From JANXQE01 sp035651635 (GTDB lineage: Bacteria > Verrucomicrobiota > Verrucomicrobiia > Limisphaerales > UBA8199): 15,806 nucleotides of DNA. The stretch covers positions 1 to 15,806 of the forward strand of contig DASRFK010000128.1 in the NCBI GenBank assembly GCA_035651635.1, written 5' to 3'. Shown in pieces: positions 6,089 to 13,964 of the stretch. Both the position numbers and the translations under genes were made by a program. Below the pieces are notes generated by a model, which made no database searches, had not been told where the DNA came from, and worked only from the letters and a program-made list of their open reading frames with translations. Each line of letters starts with the position of its first letter. Position 1 is the first letter of the stretch.

Positions 6089-7837
6089 ATGAATGCTCGC
6101 CCTTCCAACCGACACCGCCGCCAATCCGGAACGGCGCTGCTCATTACCACTGTCCTCACCGGCATCGCCTTGATTATGATGACGGCCGTCATTGCGTACT
6201 CGATCTCCGGCACGAAACTGAATTCCCGGGCTGACCAATACCAGCGCGCTGTGGCGGCAGCCGAGGGAGCCACCGAAAAGGTCGTCGGTCTTATCACCAA
6301 AGACTATCTCAACGGCGGAGAGGCCCTCGTGCAGGCCAATCTGGGCAGCTACCAACAAACGGCTCCCACGACGGCGGACTCCTCTTTTTGGAATGACTGG
6401 CATTTCAGTGATGGCAATGGCACCGCCAACTCCACTTACGTTAATCTCGCCAGCGCCAATTCCTACGTTGTCCTGAACTCGACTTACGCAGGGCTGAAAG
6501 GATACGCCTCGACCTATACGGTGCTCAGCAATGCCCGCCAGGACGGAGTCCTTCAGGACGTTGTTGGCGCGGTGCTCCAGCAAGTCCAGTTGGCCCGTGT
6601 TCCGGTCTTCCAGTTTGCCATGTATTCCTCCGGTGACATGGAGATCAGTTGCGGACAACCCTTCACGATCACGGGCCGGGTTCATTCCAACGGCCAGCTA
6701 TACGTTGAACCGGACAACCTCTTAACTTTCCAATCCGCCGTTACCTCGGTCGGCGACCTGCTTTTCCAGCGCGCTCCACTCGACAGTCGAACCGCGCCCG
6801 TTGGCTCGGTTGTCTATCAGGCGCCGACCAGTTCTCACGTTCCGGCACTGACGCTGCCTATCGGTGTAACTAATACCCTGACCGCGGTTCGTGAAATCAT
6901 CGAGCCGCCTCCGCCGGGAGAAGATCCCAATTCGCCCATGGGGCGGCAGCGGTACTTCAATCAGACGGATATGCTGTTGGTCGTCACCAACATCGGCACC
7001 AATGTCGTGGTGACGGGTTCCAGCGGCCGCTTTAACAATTTCATGGTGCCCGTTCCAACGGCTCAACTGACTTCTTTTGTTTCCACTGCGTCGAGTTTTT
7101 ACGATTCGCGTGAGTCCAAAACCGTCCAGCCAATCGACATCGACGTCGCTGGCCTCGTGGCCTGGAGCGCGACCAATTCCAATCTGCGCAATGCTCTGGG
7201 ATCAAAGGACGTTTCCTCCGTCTATGTCGTTGACGGACGCACCTTGTCCGGCAGCGCTTTGGGAGCAGTCCGGTTAAAAAACGGAACCCAATTGCCTCCT
7301 CGGGGGTTAACTGTGGCGACCGGCCGGCCTCTTTACATTTTGGGCAATTACAATCAGTATAACAGTAGCAACCTGGGTACCTCGGACACTTCGACCTCTT
7401 TGCCCGCTTCGCTTGCCGCGGACGCTATAACCGTTCTTTCCGAAGGCTGGAGCGATGCCACCAGCGCCGCCGCGGTCGGGACACGCACGGCCGCACCCAC
7501 GACCGTGAACTCTGCCCTATTGGCTGGAGACGTTGAAACGACCGCCACCAGCTACAGCGGTGGCATGGAAAACTTCCCTCGCTACCTCGAGACGTGGGGG
7601 TTGGCCAACCAGTTCACGTTCAATGGGTCGATGGTAAAAATGTTTTCCAGTCTTTATGCGACCAATTCTTGGGGTGGCACGAATGTTTATTCGCCCCCCA
7701 AACGGGTCTGGGCCTATGATACGAATTTTGATAATCCAACCAGGCTGCCGCCGCTGACCCCCGGTTTGTACAAGGTCATTCGCAGCCGCTGGGCGGCCGT
7801 CCGCCCCGGTCAAACCTCAGTTCCAGCCACCTTTTAA
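6089..7837 (+). CDS. PilX-like membrane-anchored pilus-assembly protein, large
   Basis: The 582-aa product starts with a basic stretch and then SGTALLITTVLTGIALIMMT, a single membrane helix at about 15-39. After it comes an amphipathic segment ending QRAVAAAEGATEKVVGL, typical of the PilX N-terminal pattern (the ...A.AAE.A motif). It lacks the Glu5 of true prepilins. The rest, about 500 residues, is a Ser/Thr/Asn-rich and probably beta-rich extracytoplasmic domain, including ITGRVHSNGQLYV (about 192-205), a long middle domain, and TVATGRPLYILGNYNQYN near 410. It is much longer than classical PilX (about 200 aa); such long forms also occur, as I remember them, in Verrucomicrobiota. It sits 1 nt after the GspJ/PilW-like gene and 1 nt before the receiver-domain gene. 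It is probably a tip adhesin or structural subunit; the substrate is unknown. Confidence 0.75.
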   Translation: MNARPSNRHRRQSGTALLITTVLTGIALIMMTAVIAYSISGTKLNSRADQYQRAVAAAEGATEKVVGLITKDYLNGGEALVQANLGSYQQTAPTTADSSFWNDWHFSDGNGTANSTYVNLASANSYVVLNSTYAGLKGYASTYTVLSNARQDGVLQDVVGAVLQQVQLARVPVFQFAMYSSGDMEISCGQPFTITGRVHSNGQLYVEPDNLLTFQSAVTSVGDLLFQRAPLDSRTAPVGSVVYQAPTSSHVPALTLPIGVTNTLTAVREIIEPPPPGEDPNSPMGRQRYFNQTDMLLVVTNIGTNVVVTGSSGRFNNFMVPVPTAQLTSFVSTASSFYDSRESKTVQPIDIDVAGLVAWSATNSNLRNALGSKDVSSVYVVDGRTLSGSALGAVRLKNGTQLPPRGLTVATGRPLYILGNYNQYNSSNLGTSDTSTSLPASLAADAITVLSEGWSDATSAAAVGTRTAAPTTVNSALLAGDVETTATSYSGGMENFPRYLETWGLANQFTFNGSMVKMFSSLYATNSWGGTNVYSPPKRVWAYDTNFDNPTRLPPLTPGLYKVIRSRWAAVRPGQTSVPATF

Positions 7838-7838
7838 G

Positions 7839-9239
7839 ATGACTGCTCCAAACGCGCCTCACCAGGTTTTGCCAGGATTGAAATCGCTTCTGTGCCGGCG
7901 TTGTTTTTGCCCTTTTCTATGGTGTGTGGTTTTTGTGCTGGTCACCTTGTGTGCGGGTTACCGTCTCTGTGCTCAAACCGCCCTGTTCGAAGCCTCCCCG
8001 GTGCGCGAGAGCCCGGACCAGCAGGTGTGGCTGCGTTCGATGGCAAAACAGACCCAGGAAAAATTCCGCGTTCAGTTCGCTCTGCCTCGCAGCGCGTTCT
8101 CTCGGGGATTGGATCAACCCGCCGACGCCCCAGTGGGTCACACCAGCTTAGGTCGAGCCGAACTGCCGGTTCAGGGCCTTCTTACCCCCTTTCAGAGCGT
8201 GTTGCTGGCCATGCTTGTCGGCTTGGCCCTGATGCTCTATTTGACTCGCATCGCGCCCCAGCTGGGTGACGCAATGCCGCGATCTTTTGCCACCACTGCA
8301 GGCCCAAGGGAATATTCAAGAACCGGCGGTGCGGCTCTCGCCGAAGAGAAAGCCTTCGGTCAGTTCATCGTCTCTTTCAAAGCCGGCCCTCGTTTGCCTG
8401 CGGCTCCGGCCAAGCCCATGCCGCCGGAGACTTTGAAAGACACATCGGTTTCTCCGCCGCATTCGGCGACCGAACATACTTCGGCGCTGCAGCAGGCCTT
8501 GGAAGCGCAGCGTGTGCTCCAGGCGCTTCGCAAGGAAACCGATCCGAGCGTTCGGCGCCCACTGTTGCAAGAGCTGCGGGTTCGGCTGGGCACCGTCACG
8601 CGCATGGCCAATGCCGCTGAGTTGCTTCCCATCTGGCAGGTCGCTACCGCCACGGAAGGGTTAGTAGGCCAGTTGATGGACCGTACCCGCGTAATCGCCT
8701 CGACCAGCTATGAAACGGTTGCCGTCGCGCTGGAGCTGCTGGCAGCTCTCTGCAAACATGGCGCCACAGCCGAGCTGCTGCTGGCCGCGCCGATCCGGAT
8801 TCTAGCCGTAGACGACGACCTGATCAGCCGCCACGCAGTGGGTCTGTCCTTGAAAAAAGCGTTTAACCAACCGGACCTGGCCGCCAATGGCGAGGCGGCA
8901 TTGGCGCAGGCTTCGGCGATTGGCTACGATGTGATCTTTCTGGATATCATGATGCCCGGCCTTAACGGGTTTGAGCTTTGCTCAAAGATCCGCGAATCCG
9001 TTCCCAACCACCAGACGCCGGTGGTGTTCGTGACGGCAAAAAACGATCCCGAAACACTCGCCGAAGCCAGCCGTTGCGGCGGGACCGATCTCGTCACGAA
9101 GCCCTTTCTGATCTTCGAGATTACCGTCAAAGCCCTGGTCCTGGCACTCGGTGGCCGGTTGGCCAAACGTGTCCCGGATTACCGGTTGCCTGCGCTTATC
9201 CCACCCGTTAAGGCGCAGCCGGTGGCTTCGGAATCGTGA
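7839..9239 (+). CDS. Membrane-anchored protein with Hpt-like helical region and C-terminal receiver domain
   Basis: This 466-aa protein has two hydrophobic segments (about 23-45 and 116-138), a variable Pro/Ala linker, a helical region at about 210-318, and a full CheY-like receiver domain at about 320-440. Receiver landmarks are the acidic cluster ILAVDDD (D325-327), phospho-acceptor Asp369 in FLDIMMPG, Thr399 in FVTAKND and Lys421 in TKPF, all correctly spaced. The helical region (LQELRVRLGTVTRMANAAEL, later YETVAVALELLAALCKHG) recalls the Hpt-like modules I remember before receivers in Verrucomicrobiota; I see no certain phospho-His. There is no DNA-binding or enzymatic output domain, so output is probably by protein contact at the membrane. 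It lies 1 nt after the PilX-like gene and presumably responds to a histidine kinase encoded elsewhere, perhaps controlling pilus assembly. Confidence 0.85.
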   Translation: MTAPNAPHQVLPGLKSLLCRRCFCPFLWCVVFVLVTLCAGYRLCAQTALFEASPVRESPDQQVWLRSMAKQTQEKFRVQFALPRSAFSRGLDQPADAPVGHTSLGRAELPVQGLLTPFQSVLLAMLVGLALMLYLTRIAPQLGDAMPRSFATTAGPREYSRTGGAALAEEKAFGQFIVSFKAGPRLPAAPAKPMPPETLKDTSVSPPHSATEHTSALQQALEAQRVLQALRKETDPSVRRPLLQELRVRLGTVTRMANAAELLPIWQVATATEGLVGQLMDRTRVIASTSYETVAVALELLAALCKHGATAELLLAAPIRILAVDDDLISRHAVGLSLKKAFNQPDLAANGEAALAQASAIGYDVIFLDIMMPGLNGFELCSKIRESVPNHQTPVVFVTAKNDPETLAEASRCGGTDLVTKPFLIFEITVKALVLALGGRLAKRVPDYRLPALIPPVKAQPVASES

Positions 9240-9250
9240 TATCGATCTGA

Positions 9251-10801
9251 TTAACCCGGCCAAATGACGTCAGCGGCAGAGGAGCGGTTTGGCAACCGCA
9301 AGACTCGTTTGATCGAGTGAGGAATTTCCTCCGGCCGATGGGTAACAAAGATCGCCGTGACTTCCTTTGAACGAACCAATACGTCGACATGTTGCACCAC
9401 AATGTTTGTGTGCGCCGAATCCAAACCCTGGCAAGGCTCGTCGAGGATCAACAGGCTGGGCTTTTTCACCAGCGCGCGGGCGAACAAGGCGACGCGTTGG
9501 AGACCGGCGGACAACGAAAACATGGGCAACTCGGCGGCTGTCTCCAATCCAAAGCGCTTGAGCCAATACCGCGCCCTCGCCATTTGATGCCGTGTCGCTC
9601 TTTCAAACAGCCCAATGGTGTCGTGGAAGCCGGACAGCACCACGTTCAGCACCGAAAATGCATCATCGAAATGCAAGTGAAGTTCCGGCGAGACCCAGCC
9701 GATGCGTTTCTTGAGCTGCCAGATCGACTCACCACTGCCGCGGCGGCGTCCGAAAACACTTACTTCGTTGAGATAAGCCTGGGGATTATCGCCCTGGATC
9801 AGGCTCAGGAGCGTCGTCTTGCCTGAGCCGTTCGGCCCGAGCAGTGCCCAGCTCTCCCCGGCTCGAACGGTCCAGCTCAAATTACTGAGAATGGTGCTCG
9901 TCCCATAGCGCACTGTGACATTGCGCACTTCAATTAGATTTCGTGTCGATCCAGCGCCAGGCGGGCTCTTGCGGGCGGACGATGAAAGGCGCGGTCGGGT
10001 TATTCGTCGGGGCCGCAGCCGCTCCAACGAGGCGAGGATCTTCTTGCGAGGCCCGGCGGCTAGAACCTGGCATTCCTTCAACAGGAGCAGGTGGGTGATG
10101 TGACGTGGAAGGTCTTCGGTGCGGGCGGTAACCAGCAGGACCCGCAAGCGCGTTTTCAGCAAGCGTTCCAGGATTGCGTGAAGTTGCTGCCGACTCGAAG
10201 CGTCCAGCCCGCCATAGGGCTCGTCCAGGATAAGCAGGCGCAGTGGCCGAGCCATCGTGCGCGCCAGTTCAACCCTTTGCCGTTCACCATTGGATAGCGC
10301 CAACAGCCTGCGCGAGAACAACGGTTCGATCTGAAGCAATCGTGCCACCCGCCTGAGCCGGGCGTCAAAGTGCGCCCTCGCCTGATCGTTATTTAGCGAT
10401 ACCTCGTAAGGGTTAATCTCCATTACCCGATCGTACCCAAGAAAGTCACTCACCCGCTCGGCCCCTTCTTCCTCAAAGCTGGTCCACCGCGATTGGACCA
10501 CCGTGCCATGCACTTCGGCTTTGCGGTCCTCAAACGCAACCTGTCCGATTGCTTCCTCCGGGCTCAGACCCGGGGGCGGTCGAAAAAGATACCGCAGCTC
10601 ACCATGAACCAGGGGCAGACGACCGCGCAATCCGTCGGCGAAGACCGACTTGCCTGAGCCGTTAGGCCCGATGATCGCCCATTGTTGGTCCCGATTAAAA
10701 GCCCAGTTTGTATTTTCAAAAATCAATCGATCGCCCAGGCGAAACGTGGCGTTGCGAAGCGAAAGAAACGCTGTGCGCGTCCGAGGCTGGTTACGTGGCA
10801 T
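9251..10801 (-). CDS. Duplicated ABC ATPase, ModF-like
   Basis: The 516-aa soluble protein carries two nucleotide-binding domains in one chain and no membrane segment. Domain 1: Walker A GPNGSGKS (45-52), signature LSNGE (169-173), Walker B LLILDEP (189-195). Domain 2: Walker A GPNGSGKT (322-329), signature LSAGLQ (430-435), Walker B LILDEP (451-456) and switch His488 in FVTHRPEEIP. Domain 1 has TARTEDLP where the switch His is expected, so that site may be weak. Length, domain order and the LFVSH..EDAP-like end of domain 2 resemble E. coli ModF (about 490 aa), a molybdenum-linked ATPase of unclear mechanism. No modABC genes are nearby, so I leave the symbol blank. An ABC-F factor is less likely because the linker is not of that type. 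It lies 15 bp after the TPR gene, probably in one operon, and converges on the receiver gene with 11 bp between stops. Confidence 0.85.
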   Translation of the reverse strand: MPRNQPRTRTAFLSLRNATFRLGDRLIFENTNWAFNRDQQWAIIGPNGSGKSVFADGLRGRLPLVHGELRYLFRPPPGLSPEEAIGQVAFEDRKAEVHGTVVQSRWTSFEEEGAERVSDFLGYDRVMEINPYEVSLNNDQARAHFDARLRRVARLLQIEPLFSRRLLALSNGERQRVELARTMARPLRLLILDEPYGGLDASSRQQLHAILERLLKTRLRVLLVTARTEDLPRHITHLLLLKECQVLAAGPRKKILASLERLRPRRITRPRLSSSARKSPPGAGSTRNLIEVRNVTVRYGTSTILSNLSWTVRAGESWALLGPNGSGKTTLLSLIQGDNPQAYLNEVSVFGRRRGSGESIWQLKKRIGWVSPELHLHFDDAFSVLNVVLSGFHDTIGLFERATRHQMARARYWLKRFGLETAAELPMFSLSAGLQRVALFARALVKKPSLLILDEPCQGLDSAHTNIVVQHVDVLVRSKEVTAIFVTHRPEEIPHSIKRVLRLPNRSSAADVIWPG

Positions 10802-10816
10802 GGGCCTTAGTTCGGG

Positions 10817-12172
10817 TCAAGGCCGCTCCGTGCCTGATTGTCGCACCAATAATTCCAGCCGACGGCGAGCGGCGAAAGCTTGGATGCTGTTGGGATACTC
10901 ACGCGTCAGGCGTTCCAGCCAGCTGCGACCGCGTTTGAGGTCGTGCCGGTACTTGATTTCCCAGGCGGCCACCAGCCCCATCCAACCCGATCGTTCCGCG
11001 TCCGAGCGCTCAGGCATCGCCAGCAGCAATTCAATTTGTTCGATCCCAAGTTGCGCTTTATCCAACCGCTCGACCAATACTCGCGCAAGCTTTTCCCGCG
11101 CGGCGGCATTGTTCGGATTCTGGTTAAGTTGCTCGACCAAAGCGTTGGCGTCGTTTGCCGCCTTGTTGCGGTCGACCGGGGCGTCATCCGCCGGTTCGTC
11201 CAATTGGTCGCCCAATGCCGGCAACGGGATAGCGCGCGCGCCCTGCTGTTCACGCAGTTCGGCCCCGGACGCCGGTAACTGGTCGATCCGCAGTTGGGCC
11301 ATATGGGCCAGGTGACTTCCTTTGAGTCGGTCACAAATTATCAGCAACGCCCGTCGGGCCGCATCCGGATCCTCGGCCAGCCTCAGGTGCCAATCCGCCA
11401 ACCGGTGCAAAGCGACTGCCAGTTGCGACGCAGTCGTTTCCGGTTGGGCGCAAATATCCAGCACCGTCTGCTCGGCGTCAGGCAGGTTATTGAAATGCGT
11501 GGCATACAGGTCCGCCAGCATCATCCAGCCTTCGAAATCGTCTTCCCAATTCTCCAATTCCTTGAGGATTTCCGCTTCCGCCTGGGCATACTTGCCAAAT
11601 TTCAGACGCGCGATGGCCCGGGCGTACATCGGAGGCAATTTGCGCGGCTGGAGCAACTCACGGGAACAGCCGGCAATCGGCCCCAGCAACAGCGTTCCGG
11701 CAAACCCGGCGGCCCGCAACCCGCCGCAGAACAGGATCAGGCCGGTGGGGATCCCCAGCGCCAACAGGCAAGTCACACCCAGCGTTCGGAAATCCTCCCG
11801 GGCCTTGGCGTCGGCTGATCCCAGCGCGCTCAGAAGCACCCACCCCAAAGTCATCGCGCTCCAGTAAGAGCTCATCAGAACCAGGCCTTCGGCATTGACG
11901 AACAGGTACTCCGGTGCCCAGGCGCCGCCGCGATTGCGGGCCGCTTGCACCTGTGGCATGAACGGCTGCAAGTATATCGAAATGCCAATGTTCAGAATCG
12001 CCCAGAGCAGCGCAGGCAGCAGCAGCCCTTTGATTGTCCACCCTAACAGCCACCGGTTAAACCGGCCCTGCTTGGCTTCCGGCGCCAACCGCAATGTCAG
12101 CAGCCACGTCACGGCCACCAAGGCGGCGCTCAGGAAAAACAACGAGATGAAAACCCCGATCGCCTGGCGCAT
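10817..12172 (-). CDS. Polytopic membrane protein with cytoplasmic TPR-like C-terminus
   Basis: The 451-aa product has hydrophobic helices at about 5-28, 41-68, 94-118 and 130-170 (the last perhaps two), then a soluble helical half. Residues about 182-300 look like TPR repeats (YARAIARLKFGKYAQAEAEI, then WMMLADLYATHFNNLPDAEQ, and LAVALHRLADWHLRLAEDPD). A second helical set runs from about 340 to 445 (NALVEQLNQNPNNAAAREKL, then RGRSWLERLTREYPNS). TPR repeats bind partner proteins, so this may be an inner-membrane scaffold. I recognise no specific family. It is the first gene of an operon with the ModF-like ATPase 15 bp downstream, which raises the possibility that it is a membrane partner of that ATPase. 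The start ATG (12172-12170) is preceded by an AT-rich stretch but by no strong Shine-Dalgarno sequence. Confidence 0.75.
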   Translation of the reverse strand: MRQAIGVFISLFFLSAALVAVTWLLTLRLAPEAKQGRFNRWLLGWTIKGLLLPALLWAILNIGISIYLQPFMPQVQAARNRGGAWAPEYLFVNAEGLVLMSSYWSAMTLGWVLLSALGSADAKAREDFRTLGVTCLLALGIPTGLILFCGGLRAAGFAGTLLLGPIAGCSRELLQPRKLPPMYARAIARLKFGKYAQAEAEILKELENWEDDFEGWMMLADLYATHFNNLPDAEQTVLDICAQPETTASQLAVALHRLADWHLRLAEDPDAARRALLIICDRLKGSHLAHMAQLRIDQLPASGAELREQQGARAIPLPALGDQLDEPADDAPVDRNKAANDANALVEQLNQNPNNAAAREKLARVLVERLDKAQLGIEQIELLLAMPERSDAERSGWMGLVAAWEIKYRHDLKRGRSWLERLTREYPNSIQAFAARRRLELLVRQSGTERP

Positions 12173-12744
12173 AATTTCAAATCACATCCGGTTCCTGTGG
12201 GGAAACATCCGCGAAAATTGCCCAAAATGAAACAAAAACACGGCGGCCTGCCGATTTTCAGTCCGCAGAGGTCTACGAGAACCTCCCACTCTCACCCCAA
12301 GCGCAATAAGGCTGACGGGTCTGACTCAGGAAAACCTTAGAGCGTGTGTTAGAATTGGGTTTGGAGTCCCGCCTTTAGGCGGTTTTGGCGCCGGGCCGCC
12401 TAATGGCGGGACTCCGAACTCTATTCGCCCACGCCCAAGTCGGCGCCGGCGGCCCGGCCGGTTTTTAAAACACGCTTTTAACCTCTTCGCGTTGCGTGGG
12501 AGGTCGCGTGTGGATGAGCGAGATGGTCGGAAATTTCAGGTATTCTTCGTCGCGGCGCCGGACGGCTTGTGCTATTACTTCATGAGCCCGTTGAGAAAGC
12601 AACGTGATGCCTTTTCTACTGGAGCCGGCCCGCGCTGCCTTTTATGTCACCAGTGTTTAGCAATTTCGGTTGTCAGTCGCTTCGTCGAGGCGTTTTGCCC
12701 GGCGCGTGCGGCTCAGTTCCATGTTGATGGCCTCACCGCGCCGT
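12173..12744. other. Intergenic region between divergent genes, holding one repeat element
   Basis: This gap separates the - strand TPR gene from the + strand small membrane protein, so both promoters should lie here; I could not pick a convincing -35/-10 pair for either. A degenerate MITE-like element fills 12339-12478 and is listed separately. From 12479 to 12744 an open frame exists (starting 12492), but its protein looks random and it runs into the next gene in another frame, so I do not call it. Confidence 0.5.
12339..12478 (+). repeat. MITE/REP-like element, copy 1 (decayed ends)
   Basis: About 140 bp. The outer ends AGAGCGTGTGTTAGAAT (12339-12355) and TTTTTAAAACACGCTTT (12462-12478) are imperfect inverted repeats. 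Inside is a strong inverted pair: GTTTGGAGTCCCGCC...(12359-12383) and ...GGCGGGACTCCGAAC (12395-12419), with few mismatches. A GCCCACGCCCAAG stretch lies between the inner pair and the right end. Copy 2 at 13301-13422 shares the order, orientation and much of the sequence. The 5-bp direct repeat AACCT flanks it (12333-12337 and 12480-12484), a possible target duplication. No coding sequence inside. Confidence 0.78.
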
Positions 12745-13266
12745 ATGGAGACACAAGCACCGATACAAACAGATCCACCGCAACAGAAACTGCCCGCACC
12801 GGCCGGTCGGCAGATTGGGGTTGTGGTCGCATGGCTCTTTGGTGCGGCCGTGGGTTCCTACTGCGGGTGGCTGTTGGTGATTCCGCTGGCTCTCGCCTTC
12901 GGAGTTGGCTGGGTGTTGAAGAAGCTCCCAGCCGGCCCTGAGCCCTTTCGCATTGCTTTGGCTTTAGTGGCCGCCCAGGCTCTTTACCTGACCGCCGATA
13001 TTGTACTCGGCGGGGGCTGGTTGCCGGATGCAGCCCATATCCTGGTGCTCGTGGCGGGCTTTGTCTGGCTCTGGGTGCGGCCCGGAATTGGTCCGGTGAT
13101 CCTCCTCGGCCTCTACGAGATCACGACTGGCGTTCTTATCACCATGGCTTACGGGAGCGCGCAGACGGGTTCCTGGCAGAACAAGGCGCTCGTTGCGCAA
13201 CTCTTCCTTCGAGCCAGTGCAGTGCTATTTCTAATTTCCGGTTATCTTAAGGCGCGGAAAGCGTGA
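12745..13266 (+). CDS. Small polytopic membrane protein, function unknown
   Basis: From ATG 12745 the product is 173 aa: a Pro/Gln-rich cytoplasmic N-terminus, then hydrophobic helices at about 23-58 (one long or two), 67-88, 95-112, 115-136 and 148-167, ending in a basic tail (GYLKARKA). I recognise no family and no catalytic motif. The frame is open further upstream, with in-frame starts at ATG 12721, ATG 12727 and TTG 12670. I prefer 12745 because the extra residues are Arg/Ser-rich and look untranslated, but no Shine-Dalgarno sequence decides it. The gene is alone on its strand and is bracketed by two copies of a MITE-like repeat in direct orientation. Real gene: likely, from the clear membrane pattern. 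Function: unknown. Confidence 0.65.
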   Translation: METQAPIQTDPPQQKLPAPAGRQIGVVVAWLFGAAVGSYCGWLLVIPLALAFGVGWVLKKLPAGPEPFRIALALVAAQALYLTADIVLGGGWLPDAAHILVLVAGFVWLWVRPGIGPVILLGLYEITTGVLITMAYGSAQTGSWQNKALVAQLFLRASAVLFLISGYLKARKA

Positions 13267-13300
13267 TCCACGCACCTCAAAATCTCACTCCAAGTCGCTA

Positions 13301-13422
13301 AGAGCGTGTCTTAAAACTCGGTTTGGAGTCCCGCCTTTAGGCGGCCCTGCGCCAAAGCCGCCTGAAGGCGGGACTCCAAACTCAGGTGTCCACGCCCAAG
13401 CCGAGGTTTTAAGACACGCTCT
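13301..13422 (+). repeat. MITE/REP-like element, copy 2 (intact terminal inverted repeats)
   Basis: The 122-bp element has perfect 17-bp terminal inverted repeats: AGAGCGTGTCTTAAAAC (13301-13317) and GTTTTAAGACACGCTCT (13406-13422). Inside, 25-bp arms at 13321-13345 (GTTTGGAGTCCCGCC...) and 13357-13381 (...GGCGGGACTCCAAAC) match at 24 of 25 positions around a short loop. The right half carries CCACGCCCAAG as in copy 1. The short near-repeats AAGTCGC (13292-13298) and AAGCCGC (13423-13429) flank it, possibly a worn target duplication. It is too small to code for a transposase, so it would be mobilised in trans. Confidence 0.85.
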
Positions 13423-13509
13423 AAGCCGCAAAGATGAGCGCCAATTGGGACGGATTGAGAGTAGAAATTGCACGGTTTGTGCCCCTAATATTAGCAAAGG
13501 GCGCACTCC

Positions 13510-13745
13510 GGAGCCCAGGGAGGGGCGGCGAGAGAATAGCCCAGGGCCAGGCCGCCGAGGCCGCCGCCCTGGGTAAACCGCCGCCCACCACCCCGCCTCT
13601 CTTTTTTCCAATCTGGCTTGGCGCGCCCGGGCGCGCCAAGCCAGATTGGAAAAAAGATAGGAAATCATTTTGTGTCTCTTACCCAAGGCGGCGCTCGTCC
13701 CTCGCTGGGCCTGGCTGTTTTCTCATCGTCCTTACAGGACTTCAG
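13510..13745. repeat. Compound head-to-head inverted repeat around a perfect palindrome
   Basis: Two diverged copies of one element face away from a common centre near 13628. The right copy reads TACCCAAGGCGGCG from 13680, then GCTGGGCCTGGCTGTTTTCTC. The left copy, read on the - strand from 13575, gives TACCCAGGGCGGCGG, then GCCCTGGGCTATTCTCTC, then CGCCCCTCC. The two TACCC starts are equally far from the palindrome centre. The inner spacers (13576-13599 and 13658-13679) do not match each other. The left copy also has its own stem, GCCCAGGGC (13539-13547) with GCCCTGGGT (13566-13574). The motif resembles intergenic repeats I remember from Verrucomicrobiota and Planctomycetota. From 13746 to 13964 I see no gene or clear signal apart from the TatD leader. 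Confidence 0.7.
13600..13657. repeat. Perfect 58-bp palindrome with no spacer
   Basis: The two 29-base arms are exact reverse complements with no loop. The left arm runs TCTTTTTTCCAATCTGGCTT then GGCGCGCCC; the right arm is its mirror, starting GGGCGCGCC and ending GGAAAAAAGA. The centre is CCCGGG. Pairing breaks at 13599 (C) against 13658 (T). Because the T run is on the 5' side and the A run on the 3' side of both strands, it does not have intrinsic terminator polarity. Long perfect palindromes without a spacer are usually unstable in bacteria, so an assembly or amplification fold-back must be considered. Confidence 0.97.
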
Positions 13746-13964
13746 TCGGCCTCGCTCCGCTCGCGATTTGGGCGAACGCGGAACGCGGCACGCCGAACCG
13801 CTGGCTCAGAGCAAAACCTCCGATGCCCTTTCGGGATTACCTGCCGTGATTCGTTTATTTGTTGGTAACAGGGGGTTTACCACCACTCCACATTTGTCTG
13901 TAACTCTGTAATGCTTCCGCAGTCTGGGCTTGCTTCTCGAGCAAACCACGTGAGTTTACTCTCA

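Noticed and set aside
9389..9826. 145-codon + strand frame opposite the ABC ATPase
   Set aside because: Antisense to a clear duplicated ABC protein and without any protein-like motif.
12492..12941. 149-codon + strand frame overlapping the small membrane protein gene
   Set aside because: Different frame from the hydrophobic protein and without a recognisable domain.
13600..13657. Palindrome read as an intrinsic terminator
   Set aside because: The T run is on the 5' side of the stem on both strands, the wrong side for a terminator.
13285..13911. Open frames on both strands (13285-13686 - and 13434-13911 +) over the repeats
   Set aside because: They run through the MITE-like and palindromic repeats, and the shared peptide MARPGAPSQIGKK appears on both strands only because of the palindrome.
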